Source: Bacillota bacterium (lineage in GTDB: Bacteria > Bacillota > DTU030). Taken from it: a DNA stretch of 8,697 bases. A program made the position numbers and the translations under genes. Below the pieces are notes generated by a model that did no database searches, was not told the origin of the DNA, and worked only from the letters and a program-made list of their open reading frames with translations. Location of the stretch: the NCBI GenBank assembly GCA_012841005.1, contig DUVO01000006.1, positions 1 through 8,697 on the forward strand, given 5' to 3'. How positions within the stretch are numbered: position 1 is the stretch's first letter; each line of letters begins with the position of its first letter. Below are positions 1-5,989 of this stretch, piece by piece.

Positions 1-123
1 AGAATGCTCCTGGGCCACACTCCGGGCCCTGTAGCCCCGGGCACACAACCCATCAACCAGGGTTGTCTTGCCACTGGCGCAAACACCGACGACAACAATA
101 AAGGGAGAAGTAGATCTTTCCAT
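1..123 (-). CDS. P-loop NTPase, N-terminal part only (cut by window edge)
   Basis: Only the first 41 residues are in the window; the rest lies beyond its left edge. The start reads [20 protein letters not shown]: a hydrophobic beta strand (residues 8-13) runs straight into a Walker A loop, G13-V-C-A-S-G-K-T20, so this is a nucleotide-binding protein of the small P-loop kinase/GTPase-like kind. The ATG is preceded by AAGGGGTGG with a 6-nt spacer, a Shine-Dalgarno form also seen before dacF. It begins 14 nt after the stop of the SpoIIE-type phosphatase, so the two are almost certainly co-transcribed and possibly coupled. The family cannot be named from 41 residues; a nucleotide kinase, a small GTPase or an uncharacterised ATPase are all possible. 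The frame is open to the edge with no sign of decay. Confidence 0.75.
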   Translation of the reverse strand, partial: MERSTSPFIVVVGVCASGKTTLVDGLCARGYRARSVAQEHS

Positions 124-137
124 ATCCTACCACCCCT

Positions 138-848
138 TCAGCAGCGAAAGGGGAAAGAAACCCCCATTCTCCGGATCAGCTCTCCTTCCCGCTGGGCTCT
201 CAGCTGCAGAACAGTTACTGTCATATCATCACAGGGCCGATTCTGATCTAGGAGCATGGCTTCGTACAGGATTTCATCGGCCAGCACCTGGCTCTTTTCC
301 CCTCCATGCCTGGCTATTATTTCCAGGATCCTTTCCTCACTGTTGGGATTGCCCCGGCGCCGCCCGGCATGGATAATTCCATCGGTTACCACCACAACCA
401 GTAGTCCTTCCTCCAGGGGAAACTCATCGATACGGGGCCGCATCCGCCGGTGGACACCGATGGAATCCATGCCTCCTGAAAGGGGGAAGGCCGTTCCCTG
501 CCACCGGACAAAAACCGTATTGTTGCCGTTCCGGGAAATCACCAGGGTTTGGGTATCCAGATCAACCGACAGGATAGCCAGGGTAGCGGAAACCTTTCCC
601 CCCCGCACAGCATAGAGATAGTCATGGACAGCTCTGGCCACCGCCCCGTCCCTGGTGCCCTCCCCGATGAGGGCGATGGCCTTGCCCACCACCAGCCTGC
701 TTATTCGCCTGGCATTGGGGCCACTGCCCTGGCCGTCAGCCATGACAACTGAAATACCCCCCCGGGGGCGCTCCATCACTTCTATACTATCGCCACTTTC
801 CCCTACGGCATATTTATTTATTTTGGCAATCCCAAGATCGAGCTCCAT
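138..848 (-). CDS. SpoIIE-type (PP2C-like) serine/threonine phosphatase, stand-alone
   Basis: A predicted metal-dependent protein phosphatase of the SpoIIE/RsbU class, which removes phosphate from Ser/Thr of partner proteins such as anti-sigma-factor antagonists. The metal-binding signatures are all present in order (numbered from the GTG at 863; subtract 5 for the chosen start): MADGQGSG at 41-48 (metal ligand D43), VVVTDGI at 157-163 (D161) and CDDMTVTVL at 211-219 (D212/D213). At about 236 residues it is essentially the bare catalytic domain, with no membrane, PAS or GAF part, so any regulatory input must come from partners. I chose the ATG at 848 because GGAG sits 8 nt before it; the upstream GTG at 863 has no SD. 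It lies 29 nt after the ABC-class ATPase and 14 nt before the P-loop gene, so it is the middle gene of a tight operon. Its substrate is not apparent: no anti-anti-sigma or kinase gene is in view. Confidence 0.9.
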   Translation of the reverse strand: MELDLGIAKINKYAVGESGDSIEVMERPRGGISVVMADGQGSGPNARRISRLVVGKAIALIGEGTRDGAVARAVHDYLYAVRGGKVSATLAILSVDLDTQTLVISRNGNNTVFVRWQGTAFPLSGGMDSIGVHRRMRPRIDEFPLEEGLLVVVVTDGIIHAGRRRGNPNSEERILEIIARHGGEKSQVLADEILYEAMLLDQNRPCDDMTVTVLQLRAQREGELIRRMGVSFPFRC

Positions 849-877
849 TCTTCCTTCTCCCACTTGTCAATACTGTT

Positions 878-2593
878 TCACCGTACCGAAAGGCCCCGCA
901 GCCGGTTAATGGCGGCAGCTACCTCCAGAGGCCGGGACCGAGCAAAGTCGCCCGGATGTTGTCCATAGAAGGGTGAGATCACATCCAGACCCTCCTTCTC
1001 AATATCCCTCTCTACCTGTTCCAGGGCCTGCCGGAGGGTTGTCCTGCCATTAAGATAATTCCTGGCAGCATAATGGATTATCTCACCAATAGCCCGGGTC
1101 TGGCTGCTATCCACCAGTTGTTCCACACCAGAGAGATCGATGTCCCAGCTTCCATACTGAATTGAATGTAGACCCCGGGCCTGAAGCTTTATTTTTCCTC
1201 CCCTGATTGGTTCCAAACCACTGGGTAGGGGAATTCTCTCCTTAATCCGGCCAAACCTGCTACCGCCTTCTGCATGGCGGGCTGTGGTAAACTCCAGGGC
1301 AATTCCCTTGGCAATCTCCGTAACCTGCCGGGGACGGTAAGAATCCATCATAATAATCGTATCTGCCACATCGAAATAGTCCCCGGAACCACCCAAAACC
1401 AATACCGTCGATACCCCCAATTCCAACCATAACTGGCGCACCTTATCGATAAAGGGGGTAATGGGTTCCTTTTCTTTCGCCACCAGCCGCTGCATCCTGA
1501 CATCGCGAATCATAAAATTGGTGGCGGAAGTATCTTCATCCATTAATAAAACCTTCGCCCCAACCTCCAGGGCTTCCATTATATTGGCGGCCTGGGAGGT
1601 GCTGCCGCTGGCGTTGGGGGTAGAGAAATTCACGGTATCCTGGTTATTGGGAAGGTTGTTAATAAAGGGACTGATATCTACCTTCTCCACCCGCCGGCCG
1701 TCTTCCGCCCGGATCTTCACAGCAGTATCCAGGGTGACCACCATCTCCCGCCCATCGCCCGGAATATGATCATATACCCCCCGCTCCAGGGCCTTCAGCA
1801 AGGTGGATTTACCGTGATAGCCGCCCCCTACGATCAGTGTCACACCCCGGGGTATCCCCATTCCCTTTACCGGCCCGGCATTGGGCAGGGTAATTTCCAC
1901 AGCGAGCTCCGGCGGGCTTACAAAGGATACAACTCCTTCTCCCCTGAGGGGTCTGTCACTGATCCCGCTCTGCCGGGGCAAAACAGAACCATTGGCAATA
2001 AAGGCAACCAGATTATGTTCCGTCAGTTTACTCCTGAGATAGTCTTGATCTTCCTTAGCCTCAACATGCTTCCGCAAACTTTTGCCATCGATATTTTTGT
2101 AGAAAAGGGAAGCTTCTACTACTGCCGGCAGTTCCTCAAACAGCATGACCCGGGCCTGTTTTCCCAATACTGTGCGCCCCCGGGCCGGAAACCCCAGGAC
2201 AAATCGGGCTTCCACATACTCCCCGGTGACTACCATTGCTGTCCGTTCCAGGATCTCCTGGCCACAATGGTCAATGGAGATCAAACCGCTCTTGCCGGTA
2301 CCTCGCCTGCCACCCACGACCTGCTCGATGGCCCGGGCGAAACCCCGGGTCAGAAAATCGGCACAGGCAACCCGGCGCACAGGGGTATTGTAGAAATCTG
2401 CCGGGATCCGGGCATATCTTTGGTCCACCCGTACCCGCAGCCGTGACGGAGCAGCAAAGGGATCGCCCTGAACATGATCAATATGAAGAGTATAGGTGTC
2501 AAAAAGGTAACTCCCCTGGATATCTTTATAGGACTTGTATCCTTTGCCGTCGATTCGCGCCAAGATCCGTTCCAGTTCTTCCTTACCTTTCAC
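878..2593 (-). CDS. Predicted ATPase of the ABC class (COG3044/PF09818 type)
   Basis: A soluble protein of about 571 residues with an ABC-type ATP-binding core and no membrane segments, so it is not a transporter permease or a typical importer subunit. Numbered from the chosen start: Walker A GGGYHGKST at 256-264 (K262), a signature-like SGSTSQ at 329-334, and Walker B VLLMDEDTSA at 348-357 with D352 and catalytic E353. The ~230-residue N-terminal region precedes the ATPase core, as in the PF09818 family; it carries GRRGTGKS at 95-102, which itself fits a Walker A pattern. The cellular role of this family is not established as far as I know. Start: the GTG at 2593 has GGGGAG 9 nt upstream, better than the in-frame TTG at 2599 (spacer only 3). 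It heads an operon with the SpoIIE-type phosphatase and a P-loop protein, and is preceded by a ~370-nt hairpin-rich leader with a recognisable promoter. Confidence 0.9.
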   Translation of the reverse strand: MKGKEELERILARIDGKGYKSYKDIQGSYLFDTYTLHIDHVQGDPFAAPSRLRVRVDQRYARIPADFYNTPVRRVACADFLTRGFARAIEQVVGGRRGTGKSGLISIDHCGQEILERTAMVVTGEYVEARFVLGFPARGRTVLGKQARVMLFEELPAVVEASLFYKNIDGKSLRKHVEAKEDQDYLRSKLTEHNLVAFIANGSVLPRQSGISDRPLRGEGVVSFVSPPELAVEITLPNAGPVKGMGIPRGVTLIVGGGYHGKSTLLKALERGVYDHIPGDGREMVVTLDTAVKIRAEDGRRVEKVDISPFINNLPNNQDTVNFSTPNASGSTSQAANIMEALEVGAKVLLMDEDTSATNFMIRDVRMQRLVAKEKEPITPFIDKVRQLWLELGVSTVLVLGGSGDYFDVADTIIMMDSYRPRQVTEIAKGIALEFTTARHAEGGSRFGRIKERIPLPSGLEPIRGGKIKLQARGLHSIQYGSWDIDLSGVEQLVDSSQTRAIGEIIHYAARNYLNGRTTLRQALEQVERDIEKEGLDVISPFYGQHPGDFARSRPLEVAAAINRLRGLSVR

Positions 2594-2647
2594 CTGCAAA
2601 CACTCCCCTACAAAATCTCAAATCTGCTGCTGGATAAGAATTAATAT

Positions 2648-2745
2648 CCAACACTTCTGGCTTCGCTCCCAGTTCTCCCCGCAGAGGACAAAAATCGGGT
2701 ACCGGGTGCCGGAAGTACCCCGAAAACAGCATTGAGACACATGAT
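2648..2745 (+). repeat. Dispersed structured repeat, copy 1 (divergent, plus orientation)
   Basis: This copy matches copy 3 (minus strand, 5275-5366) in scattered but collinear blocks: AACACTTCTGGCTT at the start, GCCGGAAGT followed one base later by CCCC, then ACAGCA, then GAGACACA. It differs in the stem around ACAGCA: copies 2 and 3 have CTCC and GGAG flanking the loop, while here the flanks are CGAA and TTGAG. It faces copy 2 head to head (outer ends away from each other) across about 120 bp of hairpin-rich DNA. The alignment was made by eye. Confidence 0.55.
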
Positions 2746-2864
2746 AAAGAGAGCGCAGGCAAGTGCCTGTCCAAAGCCAAAGGCGGAGGGAGGAAAAGCT
2801 TCGACACAGTTTCGCCCCGAAGGGGCAAGTTTTCGCTGCCCGAACGAGCCGAGCTCGTTCAGTA

Positions 2865-2938
2865 GATTGGTGTGTCTCCTGCTGTGGAGGGATACTTCCG
2901 CAGCTTGCAGTCTGGAAGTGCCATGGGCTCACACAAGA
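2865..2938 (-). repeat. Dispersed structured repeat, copy 2 (minus orientation)
   Basis: Positions 2865-2891 are identical over 27 bp to 5275-5301, and looser similarity continues to about 2938. On the minus strand the copy reads as nested pairing: GTGTG with CACAC outside, ACTTCC with GGAAGT, then CTCC-ACAGCA-GGAG. It lies within the leader of the ABC-class ATPase operon, just downstream of that operon's probable start site. Confidence 0.75.
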
Positions 2939-2940
2939 AG

Positions 2941-2962
2941 ACCCCGCAGGAGCCGGGGTTTT
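2941..2962 (+). terminator. Terminator-like hairpin ACCCCG/CGGGGT followed by TTTT
   Basis: A 6-bp perfect GC-rich stem with a 7-nt loop is followed on the plus strand by TTTTGATTA. No plus-strand gene is visible before it, so it would end a non-coding transcript if it works in that direction. On the minus strand it lies within a few bases of the predicted operon start site, where it would be a hairpin at the 5' end of the mRNA; there the following bases (CTTCTT) make a poor terminator. Confidence 0.4.
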
Positions 2963-2968
2963 GATTAC

Positions 2969-2997
2969 ATTATATACCATTATAATTACCAAAGCAA
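2969..2997 (-). promoter_or_regulatory. Probable sigma-A-type promoter of the ABC-class ATPase operon
   Basis: On the minus strand TTGCTT (2997-2992) is followed after 17 bp by a perfect TATAAT (2974-2969). A second TATAAT lies at 2984-2979. Transcription would start near 2962, giving a leader of about 370 nt before the GTG at 2593. The -35 box matches the consensus at only three of six positions. Confidence 0.5.
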
Positions 2998-3150
2998 AGG
3001 ATTTAAAACCAGGAAATTTTCTTACTTGAACTTGCTTAAAGTACCAGTCTAATTTACCGATGAGCTGGCCAAGGTGATCTTATGACGGGATACCCTACCC
3101 ATTTCTCCGGTTCAATGCTCGATTGTATGAACGGGTATGGGCGCCTACCC

Positions 3151-3690
3151 TCAGGAAGCTGTGGCAGAAAGGGTAAAATCATCGGCACTGATGTTCATCA
3201 ACAGTATATCATATCCCCGGCCACATTGGCTGCGAAAACGATTTCTTAGAACAGCTTCTTTCTTAAAACCGCATTTTTCATAACAGCGGATGGCCCGTTT
3301 ATTGTGGCGATACACTCTAAGATAGATACTTTCCAGGCCGAGCTCCTGGAAGGCCAGGTTTAAGACCGCCCGGACCGCTTCCGTACCAAAACCCCTTCCC
3401 CAATATTTGTGTTCTCCTATACAAATGTGTAGTTCAGCCTGCTTGCGGCGCCAGGTTATCTGATTTAATTCCACCTCACCAATAAAATGCCCTGTTTCAT
3501 CTTCAATGGCAAAGATACGGCTGGTCCGCTCCCGTAAGAGTTTTTCACAACGCTGGTAATAGTCGACCTCTTCCCCCGGCAGTTTTAAACCTAAATAAAC
3601 AGCCAAATCCTCGTCTTCATTCCATTCTTTTAATTTCGGCAGATCTTCCGGAGTAAAGGGACGTAATCTGATCTTTGCAGTTGCTTTCAT
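3151..3690 (-). CDS. GNAT N-acetyltransferase, RimJ/RimL-like
   Basis: A 179-residue cytoplasmic acetyltransferase that moves an acetyl group from acetyl-CoA to an amine. The N-terminal IRLRPFTPEDLPKL (7-20) is the usual first strand and helix of Acetyltransf_3 proteins. The acetyl-CoA pyrophosphate loop is seen in YWGRGFGTEAV (96-106), and the C-terminal NKRAIRCYEKCGF (130-142) is the conserved N-x-x-A-I-x-x-Y-x-x-x-G-F motif. The substrate could be a ribosomal protein N-terminus, an antibiotic or a small molecule; sequence alone does not decide. I chose the ATG at 3690 because AAAGGGTGG precedes it by about 6 nt; the in-frame GTG at 3711 has no SD. It seems to be a single gene with its own -10 box. 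No clear terminator follows it, so some read-through towards the next operon is possible. Confidence 0.85.
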   Translation of the reverse strand: MKATAKIRLRPFTPEDLPKLKEWNEDEDLAVYLGLKLPGEEVDYYQRCEKLLRERTSRIFAIEDETGHFIGEVELNQITWRRKQAELHICIGEHKYWGRGFGTEAVRAVLNLAFQELGLESIYLRVYRHNKRAIRCYEKCGFKKEAVLRNRFRSQCGRGYDILLMNISADDFTLSATAS

Positions 3691-3725
3691 GTTTCGCCAC
3701 CCTTTCTTCACTTCTACACCTGAGC

Positions 3726-3731
3726 ATTATA
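3726..3731 (-). promoter_or_regulatory. Probable -10 box of the acetyltransferase gene
   Basis: TATAAT in the context TTTTATAATGC lies 34 bp upstream of the chosen ATG, giving a leader of about 30 nt. No good TTGACA-like box is found 16-18 bp upstream (ACGAAC is there), so the assignment rests on the -10 match and position. Confidence 0.35.
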
Positions 3732-3814
3732 AAACTCCAATTCAACGGTTCGTCCCCTTTTCCTCCCGGTAATATCCGGCAAAAGGTAACCACAGTTTTG
3801 GCTGCTTTTTCCGG

Positions 3815-3850
3815 AAAAATAAAAGGGAGCTGACTTTAAGCGCAGCGCCC
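3815..3850 (-). terminator. Rho-independent terminator downstream of dacF
   Basis: On the minus strand GGGcGCTG pairs with CAGCtCCC across a 10-nt loop (one mismatch) and is followed by TTTTATTTTT. It lies about 90 nt after the dacF stop and separates dacF from the acetyltransferase gene. Its T-tract overlaps a perfect palindrome, TTTTTCCGGAAAAA, at 3806-3819. Confidence 0.75.
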
Positions 3851-3939
3851 TTCCTGCTCAATGACGAAATTTCCCCTACAGTTTACAGGGTAAGCCGACC
3901 ACCGGTGGGGGAAGGTAGGACCGGGAAAGCCCCAACCAC

Positions 3940-5091
3940 CTATTTTAGTAACCGTAATAGAGGTAAATACAGCTTCAGGAGGATAACCCCCATTATGGTT
4001 CTTCTCGGCACCTCTACCGTGGCAATCAGGGAGACTTTTTCTATTATCTCACCGCCCAGGATGGCTTTGATTTCCCCCACGACTTCCCCCTCTTTCAGGG
4101 GTGCTGCCAGGTCTTTCCTGAGATCAACAACCCGTTCCACCTCCCCCCTTTTCTCCCGGGGCACAATAACATTCAGATCACGGACAGGTACAATTGGTAC
4201 CCTGTCCAGTACCCCTCCGGTCACCCTGGCCTCCCCTACCCTTTCCCCCTGCTTGGCAAGGGAAAGGAGGCTAAAGTCATTAAAACCGTAGTCCAATAAA
4301 CGGACGGAATCCCCCCAGCGGTCATTGCTGTTAAGTACAACAGAAATTAGCTGCCTCCCCTCCCGGGTTGCCGAAGCAACCAGACATGGCCCTGCCTCAA
4401 GGGTAGTGCCGGTTTTCACCCCGTCGGCCCCTTCGTATTCCCAGAGAAGCTGGTTCGTACTGGCAAAATAGTGGTGCCAGCCTTCGCCCTCGGGCTTTAC
4501 GACCCTTCGTTTTCGGCGGACAATTTCCTGAAATTTCCGATTCTGCAGGGCATACCGGGCAATCAGAGCCAGATCGTAGGCCGTAGTATAATGCCCCGGC
4601 TCATGGAGACCGTGGGGATTACGAAAATTTGTATCCCAGGCACCGATGGCCTTGGCCTTGTGATTCATCAATTCGACAAAAATAGCTTCACTGCCACAAA
4701 GGTGTTCGGCTATGGCCACACAGGCATCATTTCCCGAAGGCAGCAGGGCTCCATGCAGAAGAGCTTCCAGGCGGATCCTTTCTCCCGGTTTGAGTTCTGC
4801 CGTTGAACCTTCGGTATAACCTGCCTTTTTGCTAATTACTACTATATCCTGCAAATCACCCAGCTCAATAGCCAAAAGTCCGGTAAGGATTTTGGTAGTA
4901 CTGGCCGGAGCCCGTTTAGTATAGGGTTCTTTGGCATAAAGAACCGTGCCGGTTCTGGCATCCATAAGCACAGCGGCACTGGCCGTAACCAGGGGAGGGC
5001 CGGCATAGGCCGGTAAAGAATTAAGGAGAATAACAGCCAGCATTAAGGTGGCAAGCAAGAGATTCCTTTTCCCAGGTAGAAAGACAGGCAA
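3940..5091 (-). CDS. dacF: D-alanyl-D-alanine carboxypeptidase, DacF/PBP5 type
   Basis: A low-molecular-weight penicillin-binding protein that trims the terminal D-alanine from peptidoglycan stem peptides outside the membrane. All three active-site motifs are present: SxxK as S64-T-T-K67, SxN as S119-G-N121 and KTG at 226-228 (KTGTT). A signal peptide covers roughly residues 1-30, with a basic GKRN start, the LLLATLMLAVILL core and cleavage after AYA. A PBP5-type C-terminal domain follows at about 275-365, and the tail TIMGVILLKLYLPLLRLLK is a likely membrane anchor. The length of 383 residues is normal. I chose the TTG at 5091: AAGGGGTGG lies 6 nt before it, whereas the upstream TTG at 5115 has no SD and sits in low-complexity DNA. 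In Bacillus, DacF belongs to the forespore programme; no clear forespore promoter was found here, so a sporulation role is inference from the family. Confidence 0.92.
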   Translation of the reverse strand: MPVFLPGKRNLLLATLMLAVILLNSLPAYAGPPLVTASAAVLMDARTGTVLYAKEPYTKRAPASTTKILTGLLAIELGDLQDIVVISKKAGYTEGSTAELKPGERIRLEALLHGALLPSGNDACVAIAEHLCGSEAIFVELMNHKAKAIGAWDTNFRNPHGLHEPGHYTTAYDLALIARYALQNRKFQEIVRRKRRVVKPEGEGWHHYFASTNQLLWEYEGADGVKTGTTLEAGPCLVASATREGRQLISVVLNSNDRWGDSVRLLDYGFNDFSLLSLAKQGERVGEARVTGGVLDRVPIVPVRDLNVIVPREKRGEVERVVDLRKDLAAPLKEGEVVGEIKAILGGEIIEKVSLIATVEVPRRTIMGVILLKLYLPLLRLLK

Positions 5092-5111
5092 TGCTTTCCA
5101 CCCCTTCTTTA

Positions 5112-5152
5112 ACAATTAACAGTTGACATTGGACAATTGACAATTATTTATA
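5112..5152. repeat. Low-complexity CAATTG/TTGACA-like repeats before dacF
   Basis: A run of near-repeats of about 7-9 nt (ACAATTAAC, AGTTGACATTGG, ACAATTGACAATT) lies immediately upstream of dacF and overlaps the rejected upstream start. Units are degenerate, without the regular spacing of a CRISPR array. Confidence 0.5.
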
Positions 5153-5236
5153 TTCATTGTTACCAGAATTATTTAATTGAAGCTGTGTTAAATGGGTTTT
5201 GTTTACAAAGTCTGTGAGTTGATGCTTTGCAGTAAT

Positions 5237-5274
5237 CTTTCTAACTTCTAACCTCCAACATCTAACTTCCAATT
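5237..5274. repeat. Pyrimidine-rich TCTAACTTC-like degenerate tandem repeats
   Basis: Four to five near-copies of TCTAACTTC/CTAACCTCCAAC follow each other and abut dispersed-repeat copy 3 at 5275. The intergenic stretch 5116-5274 otherwise holds only AT-rich DNA including TTTGTTTACAAA (a short dyad). I could not identify a convincing dacF promoter in it. Confidence 0.5.
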
Positions 5275-5366
5275 GATTGGTGTGTCTCCTGCTGTGGAGG
5301 GGCACTTCCGGCTGCTGACACTACGAAGCTCCTATGGCCCGCAAAAGCAAAGCCAGAAGTGTTTGG
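5275..5366 (-). repeat. Dispersed structured repeat, copy 3 (minus orientation)
   Basis: The first 27 bp (5275-5301) are identical to 2865-2891, and the copy continues to the block AGCAAAGCCAGAAGTGTTTGG (as spaced pieces AGCAAAGCC and AGAAGTGTT) ending near 5366, which matches the start of copy 1 in reverse. It therefore links copies 1 and 2 as one family. It lies between the stop of the TIGR04086-type gene (5413) and dacF. Confidence 0.7.
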
Positions 5367-5412
5367 CAATGAGTTTTCATTCCTCCCAGGTGTCAGGTGC
5401 CGTCAGCATCTA

Positions 5413-5823
5413 TTATAGATTAACCCCCATCATCCCACCCAGCAGACCCAGGGCCGTCCCCCAGAAGAGCCGGTACAATACGACACTTGTTACCGGCTCC
5501 GTTCCCGTTTCCCAAATCAGGCCAATAAGATAAGAAGCAAAAATAAAACCAAAACCAACAAGGCCCCCGTGGAGCCAACCAAGACTTTGCACACGCCGGG
5601 CTGCTGCAACTGCGCCAAGACAGGCTCCTACCAGTCCGGCAACAAATACCAGGGCGCCTGTCTTTTCCCCCCACCCTTGAATATAGAATCCCAAAAAACC
5701 AAAAGCAAGAACTATGAGCCCGGACCAGAGAAATGCAAGGATAATACCATAAATTACAGCCCGGAGGTTTAGGTATAACCGGCTGGCTTCCCGTGCCGAA
5801 GAACCATTATTATTCCTTTTCAC
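5413..5823 (-). CDS. Four-helix membrane protein, TIGR04086/DUF3792 type
   Basis: A small integral membrane protein of 136 residues. After a charged N-terminus (KRNNNGSSAREASR) it has four hydrophobic, glycine-rich segments at about 22-48, 55-75, 82-104 and 112-134. The length, four-helix pattern and proximity to tgt and yajC fit the TIGR04086 family, whose members I recall being found near yajC/secD in Clostridia; the function is not known. I chose the GTG at 5823, which has GGGGAGGGG 5 nt upstream; the in-frame ATG at 5841 has no SD. A terminator ends the previous unit at about 5899, so this gene must have its own promoter in 5824-5898, but none is clear. A short dyad GTAAAATTTAC lies there at 5865-5875. 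Confidence 0.75.
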   Translation of the reverse strand: MKRNNNGSSAREASRLYLNLRAVIYGIILAFLWSGLIVLAFGFLGFYIQGWGEKTGALVFVAGLVGACLGAVAAARRVQSLGWLHGGLVGFGFIFASYLIGLIWETGTEPVTSVVLYRLFWGTALGLLGGMMGVNL

Positions 5824-5898
5824 AAGAACCCCTCCCCTCATTCAGGTGCCATGATGTTCCTAAAGTAAAATTTACGCCCAATGCTCCCCTTTCATGAC

Positions 5899-5935
5899 AA
5901 AAAAACTGCCCCTCCTCTTCGGGTGAAGCAGTTTT
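5899..5935 (-). terminator. Rho-independent terminator after the MazF-like unit
   Basis: AAAACTGC at the 5' arm pairs perfectly with GCAGTTTT on the minus strand (arms at 5928-5935 and 5902-5909), with extra pairing of CCC and GGG in the loop, and the run of seven T ends at 5899. It separates the MazF-like pair from the TIGR04086-type gene. It lies 13 nt after the stop of a possible tiny open frame (5948-5989). Confidence 0.85.
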
Positions 5936-5947
5936 AAGCCCTTCCCT

Positions 5948-5989
5948 TTAGCGCCGGACCTTATATTCACCCGGCGGCGTTGCCTCCAT
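5948..5989 (-). other. Possible tiny open frame or gene remnant (MEATPPGEYKVRR)
   Basis: The ATG at 5989 opens a 13-codon frame ending in TAA just before the terminator. The same frame is open upstream to 6031 and reads RRKIELICGI directly before the ATG, which looks more protein-like than chance, but no ATG, GTG or TTG lies in that part and the ATG itself has no SD. AAGGGGGGG just after the MazF-like stop (6052-6060 region) is an SD-like sequence without a usable start nearby. It could be a small protein with an unusual start, a decayed 3' end, or coincidence. Confidence 0.2.

Larger units (their letters stand above)
2594..3150. other. Hairpin-rich intergenic region (structured leader or non-coding RNA candidate)
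   Basis: About 550 bp without a convincing gene. It holds two facing copies of a dispersed repeat and several perfect hairpins between or beside them: CAGGC/GCCTG at 2756-2769, GCCCC-GAA-GGGGC at 2814-2826, GAACGAGC-CGA-GCTCGTTC at 2842-2860, and ACCCCG/CGGGGT at 2941-2959. Read on the minus strand it is the leader of the ABC-class ATPase operon. Read on the plus strand it would end in a terminator-like hairpin plus TTTT. Open frames crossing it on both strands have low-complexity, non-protein-like translations. The part at 3089-3150 can also pair (CCCTACCC with GGGTATGGG around GTTCA/TGAAC). I do not recognise a known riboswitch, 6S, SRP, tmRNA, RNase P or T-box consensus in it. Confidence 0.5.

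Noticed and set aside
1766..2446. Plus-strand frame of 226 codons
   Set aside because: It lies entirely antisense to the ABC-class ATPase gene, whose motifs are clear.
2618..2992. Minus-strand frame of 124 codons in the hairpin-rich intergenic region
   Set aside because: It runs straight through two repeat copies and several hairpins, starts at the promoter -10 area without a good SD, and its translation is rich in Cys, Ser and Trp with no domain-like pattern.
2732..3052. Plus-strand frames across the same region
   Set aside because: They read through the repeats and a terminator-like hairpin, have no convincing SD and give non-protein-like translations.
3064..3125. tRNA-like T-loop GGTTCAA near 3110
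   Set aside because: The flanking bases do not form a 5-bp T-stem, and no matching acceptor or anticodon arm could be drawn.
5112..5274. Possible CRISPR array
   Set aside because: Units are only about 7-10 nt, degenerate and without spacers of regular length; no cas gene is in the window.
5313..5375. 19-codon minus-strand frame (MKTHCQTLLALLLRAIGAS) inside repeat copy 3
   Set aside because: The SD-like GGGAGG is only 1-2 nt from the ATG, and the frame is not kept in the other repeat copies.
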